A stretch of DNA of 64,000 nucleotides from Xylocopa sonorina (lineage: Eukaryota; Arthropoda; Insecta; Hymenoptera; Apidae). The translations under genes were made by a program, and so were the position numbers. The stretch spans positions 12,400,001 through 12,464,000 of the forward strand of contig NC_135202.1 in assembly GCF_050948175.1 (NCBI RefSeq), written 5' to 3'. Positions within the stretch are counted from its first letter, which is position 1. Every line of letters begins with the position of its first letter. Under the pieces are notes generated by a model. The model was given only the letters and a program-made list of their open reading frames with translations. It was not told where the DNA came from and did no database searches. Positions 39,201 through 51,200 of the stretch are shown in pieces.

Positions 39201-42200
39201 GGTATCTGTTTCTCGACTGGATAGGGTTGCGGTATGTGGACCGGTACCTTGACCAGTACCTTCACCGGGACGGGGATCTGCTTTTCCACCGGGTAGGGTT
39301 GCGGCACGGGTACCTTCACCGGGTACGGTATCTCTTTTTCGACGGGGTAGTGGACCTTCTTCTCGACCGGATACGGGATCTTCACGCTCTTCACGATCGT
39401 GATTTCCTTTACTTTGCTGCCACCTTCTTCGTAGCCGCCACCTTCGTAACCACCGCCGCCGTAGTCACCTCCGTATCCACCACCGCCGTCGCCACCGGAT
39501 AGAGCGATCTCGTGTCCACCCCCATAGTCACCGCCGCCGTCGCCGCCACCGCCACCCTCGAGATGGCTCAGACCTCGTTTCTCTTGCTTCTTCTCCGCGT
39601 TCGACTCGTTCGACTCGTTCGCCTTCGTATCCTTCGTCGCTTCCTTCTCGCAATGCGCGGTGGCCAGTAGGCCCAGTAGAATGGTGGCGATCTAAAACGA
39701 AACTCTCTCTCTCTCTCTCTCTCTTTCTCTCTTTGGCAAGCGTCCAAGTTCGAACGACGAAAAGTATCGCGACGGTGGAACCGGTTGAAATTTAGAAAAG
39801 ATGCTCTCTCGGTACTCACCAAAAATTTCATGTCTCACACGGACACTCCGATATCTGGTCGAAGTCCAGACCTTACTGGATACTTCCCCCCAAGATGCCA
39901 CCGTCTTTATAGTCCGCTTTCCCCCGTTCGTCGATCGGACTCGAGCCCCTCTGTTCGGGCTACGTTCGCGGAAAAGTGAAACACGCGCGCTTACGCCGCG
40001 AACGTGCGAGCGAGCGAGCGAGCGAGCGAACGAGCGAACGGCTGTTCGTTCGTTCGTTCGTTCGTCGCGCGCTACGTTATACCATTTTTCTAAATCCCGA
40101 CCGACCACGATGTCGCTTCCATAACTCGGTGCACTGGCGTAAACGCTATCCACGGATCCTCTTTCAGGGAGGTGAAAGGAAACGCTCGCCGTGCGGAAGA
40201 CGCGTAAATGTTTACCAAGCCCCCCACCTCCCACTCTGCATTTCTATCTTATCGATCGTTCGAAACAGGACTTTCGCACGATCGTTAACTCGTTCCTTAA
40301 TTAATTATTCGATCCAAATTTTACGACTCCGACTAAACGATTATTCAAACTCATCGATGGACGTAATCGGCTAGGTTTTGTTACATAAAGGGATCGTATC
40401 CCGTTGGACCGGTTAGTCCGTGCAACAACTTTTGCAGCAACTTTATTGTCAAACTCTTCGTGTTTCGTGGCACCAGCCATAACTGGCTGGTACTCTTTTC
40501 TTTCTCTTCGTTACCAGACAGAGCAATGTAGCCGTTTCGACGTTTCGAAGTTTCTCGCCGAGAACTATCGCCCCCTCCGTTTCCGGAACACACGGAAGAA
40601 CGCGTGACCACGTTCTCGCTCGTGAAATCGTCCAGTTCGCGGCTGACTACATTCCGTGGTTCGACGAGGATAGCTGCAGGAAGGCGACGGGAAAGGGGAC
40701 AGACCCATGAAAAATATGAAAAACAGCAAAGGTGAGATCGATACGTATTACCGGCATATCCCCTGGCTATGTCGTAACGCATCGCAGAACATTAGTTAAT
40801 TAGCCCTACACTTCAAGTTGGGAGAGTCTAAGCGCATACCTCGCACGTCTTATCGAATTCTGACTTTTGTCTTCCCGGCGACACGCACACTCTACGCGGA
40901 CTTGCTTTACCAACTTTGTATATTAGATAGTTACGAAATGAGAGAAATTCAATTGCACTTTTTGTATCTGCTTGTATTATGTTAGGAGTTGGTAATTTCC
41001 GAGTAAAGCTAGAAAGCAAAGCCGATGTATATATGCACACGGTCAGATTTTAATTGCGTGTTTTGGTATCAATTACGCGGTGTTGAAAGTGAAATTGCAT
41101 GGAAGAGAAAGAACCGAGGAAGAAGCGAAGTGATATCGTTGATAGATTAGGTGAAATTCCGTTATCTGATTTTCAGCAAATTATAGAAGTATCACGATTA
41201 ATTGGAAGATTTGTCGATATAAATTAGTATTGCCGGATACAAATCGCTTCGCACGACGGAAGAAGCGCAACTCGAATCGAACGCTTGTTTATAATAGTTG
41301 ATCGTTGGATAATTTCTCCGGAAAAGTGCATAAAATAAGTTTGCCAGATTTTACCGCAATTATTTTGTATTCGGCTGCGTACGCTTCGAAACATGCGAAG
41401 AATTCGCGAGCAGGAGCTTAACGAGCGAACAACAACCGCTTCTTTCGCGGCGAACAAGTTTGTTCGAATGCACGCGTAAACGAATTTCCCATGGAAAATC
41501 GTCTCGGGATCCGAGAAAAATAGTTTACGAAAGAGTGACCAACCAAATTCACATCATTGATATAACAATATTTATATATTCGTAGGTACATAACAATAGT
41601 TGACGATTCGATCGATCTTCTACGTGTCGAGATTCGTCTTGTCGATCGAGATCGGTACCGACACTTGAACCTGATAAGGGAATGTTCACGGTTACTTCGC
41701 ACGATCTTTCGACAAGCATATTAATCGGTACAACGTACGATTTTTGTTATTTTCTCCGTAATCGGTCTTCCCATCGTGTAGGGTTCGAACACCGATACCT
41801 TTGAGACGCGCGGTCGCACCCACTCTTTTCTCCAACTCCGAGGTTCCGGTACCTGAACCTTTCCGGTACTTTCACCTCGTAGAACGCTGCTTTATCGACG
41901 ATAGCGGTATTACGGCTGCGATATCGGCGTCTTTACCCTTTACTTTGAACGGTACCGGCCGGTCCACCTTCACCTCGTACGCCGCTTTCTTCTCCGCCGA
42001 GTACGATTTTCATTTCTCGACCGGTACGTTCGCGAACACGTTCACGGGATAAGGTACCTGCTTCTCGATCGTGTACGGCCGCGGTATCGGTATATTCACC
42101 TCGTACGGTACGCGTTTCTACATCCGGAACTTCCCTTTAAATCGTTATCACTTTCGGTTTCTGCCGTGATACACCTAAATCGTGGTTTCTTGGAACGCGT

Positions 42201-45200
42201 CTCCAGCCTCCACTGCCGATTCTACTTGTCCACCCTTTGAACGGCTTTGATCCGAACCATCCGGTCTGTCCGATCCAGTCTCTGGAATCGTCCTCCGGTT
42301 CACTTTTCTCCTCCATCGGCGAGGACCGACCGACGTACGCGGAATCTTCGCTGTACGGAACTTTTCTCACGCTCGAGTAAGATTCTCGAACGATTTTCGA
42401 TTCCGTAGTCGTGTTTCCACCCTCCAATGCCTTTTCCACCGCCCTTTCCGCAGCCCTCTCGGCTGCTTTCTCCACCGCGAGTTCCGCAGCTCTCTCGAGA
42501 TCTTCCTTTCGAGTGGCAACGCAAGCGAGCACCATCGAGAACCATAACAGCGCAACGATACTTGGCTCCTGTGAAAAAAATTCCAGTTCCGTGGAAAACT
42601 TAGTCGCTACCTTATGATAAAAGATCGAGGGATACGAACCAACCGCCCCATGGCGTTCCAAGCCGATCTCTGACGATAGATCGAAGTCTACTGAGTCCAC
42701 ACGGACGCTGTACACCCAGTATTATTTATACGGTCTACGACTTTCGCTTGTTCGACTAGCCGAACCTTTATTATCTACGACTAAACGACTCGTAAAATTG
42801 TTGTTTTATCCTCCAGAAAGAAATGTTCCAACTACGTTCTATGAGATTACGACCGTCGTTTGTAGGGAGCGTGAAGTCGATCGAGCAATTCCACGGCGCA
42901 GAGATATTTTTAAAAGGAACAAGCCAGAAACAGGAAAGAACAAGGATGCATTTACGATGCACCGTCGTAGATCGATAGTTTTTTGGACAATCCGATGCCG
43001 TTCGGAAAGACGACGGATGGAAAGCGGGCGACCACTTTCTATGAACAATCGTAAAATCGAGTGAACGCGTGATCGCGTTTTTCCATTCCACGAAATAGAA
43101 AAGGTGTTCGTTCCGGAACACCTTACTTCGCTGGTTAAAAAATATTCTTCATCGTTCAAACTTCCACCTACGCACTTATCAGTTTCTGTCGCAGCTGCAA
43201 TGATTTTCTCGTTAAAAGTGCAAACGATTAACAAACAAACAACGTCGCTTCGCTTTTGCCCGTTTATTTTGATTACACCGCAATTGGGTCACTTCTAACC
43301 GACTGCTATCGATTAGACGGAAAGTGTTAGTTCAAGGTTCCAAGTCACGTGGAAACGAAAGCTGGCGCAACCGGAATGAAAAATTCGCGAACGACACGTT
43401 CGTCTAAATTTGATCGTACCTTGGACCGAAATTAAAACGAAATTAATTAGTAAAGAGCATTTGTACGAAACCCCTTCTCTTCGACTAAAATAGAAACTAA
43501 AGTAGAAACTCATCCTACCGCTTGCAATTAGTAGTGGGATCAATTTTCTAAAAGAAAGAGCGTTCAACGATCTTCTAATTGGAGAACTAGTTTGCCTTAT
43601 ACTATGTACGTAGTGGATCGGTTCGAATGGCGACGTTGGACCTCGTCGGATTTAGACGCATCCGATTCTCCCTGCGACGGTACCAGGATCGGGATCCTAA
43701 TAGGATAACGGTCTGATTTCGGTACGTGATCGGTCGGCACGTTCACCGGTACCAGGACAGGCTTCTCGACGTAATACGGCACCTCTTCCTCGACGATATA
43801 GGGTTCTGGTACCGGGATCTTCACCTTAACAGGGATCGGTTTATCAACCGGTACAGGCACTGGCCGTGGTACTTGGACATTGACCGGTACCGGGACCGGA
43901 GTCTCGACGGGATATGGGACGAGTTTCGACACGGGCACGGGATAAGGCTTGGGTACCGGTACCGGTATCGGTTGTTCCTCCTCGATTTTAATAGGATAAC
44001 GGACCACCCTTTCCACGGGATAGGGCTGCGGTACGTGTATCGGTACCTTTATCGGGACTGGTATCGGCCGTTCGATGGGGAACGGCTCGGGTACCGGTAC
44101 CTTTACTTCGTAGGGAACGTTCTTCTCGACTGGATAGGGATCCGGTATGAAAATTTTTACAGGCACCGGACGATCCACCAATACTTGGACCGGATACGGT
44201 ACCTCTTTGATCACAGGGACCGGTTTTGGTATTTTCAATGGAACTTTCACGAATACCCTGACAGGATATGGAACGGTTTTCTCCACGGCGTAGGGTTGCG
44301 GGACCGGCACCTTGACAGGGTACGGTACATTCTTCACGACAGGGTACCGTATCGTTTTCTCCACCTGATAGGGTACCGCCACCTTTTTTATCACCGTCAC
44401 CGTCTTCTGCACGTCCTCGTGCACGTGATGACCTAAAAATTGGCCTTCGCGTGGCACTCCGTTTTGACCGGGTCCCGCGGCGATAGCTTCCTCCTCGGGG
44501 TGACTGTTTTTCGCGGCTACTCCCTCCAAATCCTCCACTTCCGCTCGCTGATCTTCTATGGAGGATACGTCTGGAGGATCATCTATTAACCAGACAAACA
44601 TTCCTTTACTCGCTGCGATACTTATGTATCGAAACGCAGAAGAACACTTGTCGGTAGATAGGAAATTTACGTTTTCCGTCAGCAATGTCCGATCCTGATT
44701 CTCCGTTCTTATTATCCGTGGCGTCGACAGCAGCTGTATCTTCCGCGGAGCGATAGTTTCTTTGATAATAGAAGCATCTCTGTGGTCCAACGTGCGCGGT
44801 CTGATTGCTTCTCTCGGAAAGCGATCCTTCCTTCTTCCCGGCGATAGAGCTGGACGATATTGAAACGAAGAGTATCAACAGGATCGCCGCCTTTCCCTGC
44901 AAGTTTAATATTCTATTACCCATCTGCCCCTTATCCTTTTTCATTGCTCTTCTTCGCGTTTACGTACCGTATCACCCATATCACAGGCTACACCGATGTC
45001 ACACTTTACGAGATTCCCCCAATTGTATCGCTCACAATCCAGATCCGACTACGAGTAAATCAGTCGCGTGGATTAACTAGCTTTTATATACGTTCCTCGA
45101 TCCAGAGGTTGCACACGTGCCAATGGATTCGCTTTCGCGTCTCCTGTCGAGAGTGAAACTCATCTAGATCGTGCCCAGATCGAGAATATCGATTTGGGAA

Positions 45201-48200
45201 AACTAGTTTCCATTAAGATCGGTTGGATCGTGAATCTGTAGAGTCACTTGAAACACGTGGTCCGCACACTTGAAAACGTGTTTCTCGATTCGATCTTTCA
45301 CGTTTCCTGTGACATAGTTTTTACCGTTACTCTGTGGCGACCTTGGACGGGGATGCAGGCCACGTCCGATCTCGATGCGGTTCACGCACGAATCGAAAGC
45401 GGAAGAGTTGAATTTTACTGTCGCTGTTACCAGGATTTCCAACGCGGCGCACAACTCTCGAAAAGGCAAAACGTAATCAAAGAGGAGACGAGGATCGAGT
45501 TGCGTTGGTCGGGGCCATTTTATCGAGATTTCACGGCAAACACGCGATGATTATGGAACCGTGAACACATTTTCATACCTTTTCCATCTCGTTCTTGGTA
45601 CCATACCGCATTAATATTTTTTATGCACGTTGCTGCTGACAACACGCACGCAGATATCTTTCAAAATCACACGAGAGAGTAATTCTTTTCCATTTTGTTC
45701 TAACAAGCCGAACAAGAAGATAGATAGCTGCATAGATTTCCAGTAAACTTGCTAATGTCGATTTCGCTGTTCGCCGCGGTCCCAGTTCATTTAAACGCGC
45801 AAAACACACTAATAAAATGTTAAATAGTCCCTCTAATTATTTAATGGCTAAAGTATCGCTCGACTAACGACTCGAAGGTACGCGAAGCGTTTCGAATAAT
45901 CTCGATTAAAATGAATTGCAAGTTAACTAGGCGTTCCATGCCGTTGGCACAATTTCTCATCATCTGCACTTTCGACGTGCGCATGCTAATAGACTTTTGA
46001 AAACAAGTGGACGATCCATCGGAGACGATTTACCAACTCGATGTTTCTCTGTTTTATTACCAATTATTAGTCGTATTACGAGCAAACTGAATTGATAATG
46101 GTCTTAAATTTTAGACTATAACCAGGCCGATTATCTCGAATCGAGATCTCGATCATTAGATGATTTCACTTTGGGATAAACTGTTCGAACTCCAGCCGAT
46201 ACCGTGTCCCACGGTTGATCGGTCGTTGCCTCGTTATGCGATGTTTCGTTGCTTCGTTTAATTCAGTTTCGATCCGGCGATTAAATTCACGCGTTTGGAA
46301 ACGTAAATCGTATGGCGCGCAAAAATGGGAATATACCAGTCGCGCGATACGATTACTTTATCGACGCTTGTTTCGAGCGAAAGTTCGAGCGAGTACCGAG
46401 CCCCGCGCAAACAGCGCTGCAACGATTCGAATTCAAACGAACGCGTAACCAGTAGGGAAATAAAGCGAGATTATACGGAAAACAAAGGGCAAAGTACCGC
46501 GATTCTCAGCGCACAGAGCTAAAACTGACGGAAGGGGAATGGCACCGTTCCGGTCAGACACAAAGACTCGAGTTTCTCTCCCATGACGATCTTTCGTTCC
46601 AAGGGAGGTGTCTCTCTCACTTTCAGCCTCGATCGAAGTCGCGTGCGTCCCGGTTACGTAAAAATTGCGAGTTCGTTCGACGGATGAACACCAAGTGCCC
46701 GCGATACGCGAGACAAGTGGTTGCGTCTGCACACGATTCGAACGACCCGCACGGTTCTCTCGTCTTGGTCGTTTATTTGCTTTCGTTTCATGTTCGTTAC
46801 GTCGCTTTCAACCGGAGATTACGTCGATTAAAAATCGCGGTACATTCCCAAAGGTGGTTACTCAACGAATGCGCAACGATAGAAATTGTCGGTCGAACGA
46901 ATCGTTGGTAAAGTTTCCGGTGGTTCGTGCTCGTTCGACGCTCGTACGCCGCGAACATTTCGCTTCTAAGTTGAAACGCTCGTTAGTAAGTAGATCGCGA
47001 GTACGGTTCGGATCTTCGGGGGGGGGGACATCGAGAAGGACGACGCGAACGATCAAGAGCATCGGATTTGGCAGGGACGCGTTGGCAGCGAGAAAACTGG
47101 GTCGAACCGCTGTGCACCATCGGGTTTCGCGTGTCGTCGATAGAGCATGGGAAGGATCGCGAAAGGATCGTTAAATATTCTTTAGGTTATTAATTTCGTT
47201 AATATTTATAATTCGTAGAAAACTACATGTATGTTGGTAGGTTGATAGAAACAGAAAAAAAAAAAGAGAAAAAGGAGAAGAAAACAAAAAGTAGAGGAGA
47301 CGTAAGGCGAGCGGTTTTTCTCAACTAGGTATACGTACGCGTGTAGGTACGTATGTATCTGTGTGTGTGTATCTATGTATTTCACAATTGGTTCTAAATC
47401 CGTGGCGCGCGCCGCCGTATTCGCGGGGCTCGATACGATCGACCTCGGAGGGACCGGCCTCTGAAACGACGTGTCCGTGTTACCGGAAGTCCTTCTCCAT
47501 CGCGATCCAGGTACAGAAGAAGGAGGGTGGCGTGTGGATCCCGTCTGTTATGCGTTACACCTAAAACTGCTCGTCGACTGGGTGGCATCGCTGTTGCAAT
47601 CTCGTACGAATTTAATGGTAGCCGTGGCTACTCGACCAATCGTTGTTGTAGCCGTAGTCGTGATGTACCGGTACCGGTACGGGCACTTTAACGGGAACCG
47701 GGACGTGCTTCTCGACCGGGTAGGGCACCGGCTTCTCGATGTGGACGGGGTACGGTCTGTCGACTGGAACCTTCACTTCGACGGGGACGGGCCTCTCGAC
47801 CGGATACGGTACTGGCTTTTCGACCGGATACGGTTGCGGTACCGGTATCCTGACAGGAACGGCGACCGGCTTCTCGACCGGGACTGGATACGGTCTGTCC
47901 ACTGGTACTTTATACGGAACTGGCACCGGCCTGTCGACCGCGTAGGGCACCGGCTTCTCGATGTGGACGGGGTAGGGTTTCGGTACTGGCACGTGGACCG
48001 GACGATCAACGGGAACCTTTACCGGGACCAATCTCTCCACGGGATAGGGTATGTGGACCGGAACTTTCACCGGTACCGGGACCTGTTTCTCGACTGGGTA
48101 CGGTTGCGGTACCGGAACCTTCACCGGCACCGGTACTTGCTTCTCGACGGGGTAAGGTTGGGGTACGAAAACTTTTACCGGGTATGGACGATCGACCGGC

Positions 48201-51200
48201 ACGTGAACCGGATACGGAACCTTCTTCTCGACGGGATACGGCTGTGGAACGTGCACCGGTACTTTGACGAGGACCTTCACTGGATAGGGTTTCTCCACTG
48301 GGTAAGGTTGCGGTACCGCGACCTTCACGGGGTATGGTACCGGCTTTTCGACCGGGTAGGGCACGTGCTTCTCGACCGGGTACGGGACGGCAACGTTCTT
48401 CACGACGGTGACGGTCTTTACGTGTTCGTGTCCACCATCGAAATGTCCTCCGTACCCGCCACCGTAGCCGATGTGACCATAGCCGCCATAGCCGCCATAG
48501 CCGCCATAGCCGCCACCGCCGCCGCTTAATTCCAATCCACCGTGTCCACCGGCTCCGACGTCGTAGCCACCGTCGTAGCTGTACCCGTAACCGAGACCGA
48601 GCAACCCGCGTTTCTCTTGCTTCTTCGTCGACTTTTCTTCCAACGAGGAGTCTAGTTTCTCGCTCGTCTTCTCGACATCCTCGGCCCGCGTGGATGAGAC
48701 CAGCAGCAAGCCGATCGTTGCCGTGTAGATCTGCGAAACCACATAAAATGAAAACCGAAGTTTAACCCATATTCGAAAACGAAAACGAAAACAAAAACGA
48801 GTAACGAGTCTCGAGAAACCGGTTGTAACGTTTCGATCCTTCGATTCTTCACCGACGCGCTCCACTTTAATCGAGGGAGATCAATGGAAACGGACGGAAA
48901 TCAACGGGATACTTCTCGCATGGAAGTATCGCGTTCACTGTGCAACCGCGAAGCCCGCGTTTCCGATTTGTGCGTCGCGAGGTCCCCCGGTTTCTCGAGG
49001 GTAGACGTTCCTTGTTCTTCCTCCGACTCGTCCACGTACCAGAATTCTCATTTTTCCTTTCGAGATATTCCAGGTGCGTCCAGAAGTGAACTGGATGCTG
49101 ATTGCCGCCGGTTCCTCGCCTTATATACACGGCACACTTTCGCCTTCGCCACCCGGGCCCAACGCGCCGCGTACCCCCCACGTTACACCTCTTTGTTCGC
49201 GTAGAACGACTACGATCGGCTACCACTCCCCTTTGGGAGACACACGAGTCACCTCCCCACGCCTCTCGAAAACGTCCCTCTCCTTGGGCAACAGTTTCGT
49301 TTTCCTCTTCGTCCGAGGCATCCCCACTGTTACGGTACCTCCCCTGGACTGCCTTCCTCTTTTTCCTCTTCTTCCCTTTTCCCTTTTTCTCCTCATCGCA
49401 TAATTTCGACGCCCCGAAAGGTGTTTCGCTTACGAAACACCGAAAAACACCGAAATTGCAACACAGACCGGGTGCAACCCGCCCGATCCTCTTCCCTTTC
49501 TACCCGATACCGTAAGCGTTTTTTCCTCCCTCTCCTCTCGGCGGCAACCTCGACGGTTACGTGTGCACCGGTACCGGTAACCGTGCTCACCCGTGAGGAT
49601 TTATCTGCCGGCGATCTCGTGGGTGCAACCATTACTCCCTTTCATGAGACACGATTTCCCTCTCTTTCCTTTCAGTTTCCTACTCGTGCCCGGCCCCGGT
49701 TCCGTTTTCTTTCGCCGATACCAGCCGATCGAGGAAAATTCAAGGATCTAACAAGAGCGGGGAAGCGCTGTTAAACGTAAAATAAGTTCGAATCAATTTC
49801 CGTGAAACGGTATGTCGTTTTCCTTGCCTCGAATGCCGATTGGTCTGTCGCGATTAACCGCGTGGGCAGAACTCAAAGGTCGATCGATAAAATTCGCCGG
49901 TAGACGTAACATTATAGAATCGCAGCTACGCAGTCGCCGAGCAGACTCTTTCAATTTCACTTTTATTGGTCAGGATCGATCTGGTCGGAAACTTTCGTGA
50001 AACAGATGTAAGAAACAACCAACGAGAGAGCCTGCCAAAATCGTAAGATCACGGAACGATCGTTATGAAACTATCGATGATCCGGTCGGGAATTGGGACC
50101 GACACATTCCTCGCTTTCGCGATCGGAGTCCGTAACAGTTTCTCTCTCCTCTTTCTTCTTCCAGATGGAAAGTAGACGAACAGAAGCGTAACGACGGACC
50201 ATCAAGCGTATAAGTCCGTCCCGCGTTTATTACGTAAAGGTCGTTGTCGATGGGAATGTTGTCGTTCCTTCCGCGAAGCATAGATTTACTCGACGAAGAG
50301 CAAACTCGACCTCCCGTGGAATCGGTAAAGATCGACCTCGTTGACATTGGCCTTGAGAAAACGGTACGGGTCCTCTTCGAGATGCGCGAAAACTGGCCGC
50401 GGTTTAGACCGCTAAACCGCGTATCTATCGATTATTTTTACTAGTTCTCCCTCCTTCTACCGTTATACGAATCGTATGCGACACGCGTTAAATTCGTTTT
50501 CCCTTATATTTCGCAGGAATTTCGTCGCGGGAGTCCTTCAGTTCCAACTGTACCGAGCTTTATGCCAAGCAGCCGGACAGAGGAACGTCGACGATCCCAG
50601 AAGGCCGTTGCACAGATGCGATTACTACAGGAGTCCAGCTGCGGGGAGAATCTTGGCGTAAGTCTCAATAAGTTGGAAAGATTAATTAGAATTACGAATA
50701 TATCTGTTATATGTAGATTTTTAGTAATAAGGCATCGGACAGACCGGCTGCATTCGTAAATTTCACTCATCGTTCGACAAGAAATTATTGATCCTCGAAT
50801 CCGACCAAGCCTCGTCGAGATGGTTTCTTTGGTGTGCGAGCGAAAATAAATTTGTTGTCTTCGCAGCTTTAAGGACATCGATTTTTCACAATCCGACGCA
50901 AAGGTTATTTCGGACGGTGGAACGGAATATAATTAAATCGGCAGACGAAATGGATCCCATCGAAGAACTCTGCCATTATACATAGATATTATAGATGCTC
51001 GAAAATGTCAGCCAAACTAAATGCAAACGTCCTTCGCCGTAAAACTGGTCACTCTGGTAGGCGTGCAGAAATTCCATAATTTTCCACGATCGTTCGCGAA
51101 TTGAAAGAAACGAGTCACGCGATAGGCTTGCAGACAAGATAAACGACGCATCCTAGAGAATATTTTCGAAAAGATTTCGATTCCTTGATCCGATTAAAGT

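Noticed and set aside
38576..39502. 308-codon plus-strand open frame over Vajk-like copy A
   Set aside because: It is the antisense of the PYPVEK repeats, giving Arg/Asp/Tyr-rich nonsense with no signal peptide. The minus strand has promoter, signal peptide and splicing.
43726..44436. 236-codon plus-strand open frame over Vajk-like copy C
   Set aside because: Antisense shadow of the repeat domain.
47471..48529. 352-codon plus-strand open frame over Vajk-like copy D
   Set aside because: Same antisense effect of the repeat; the product is low-complexity and tracks the repeat period.
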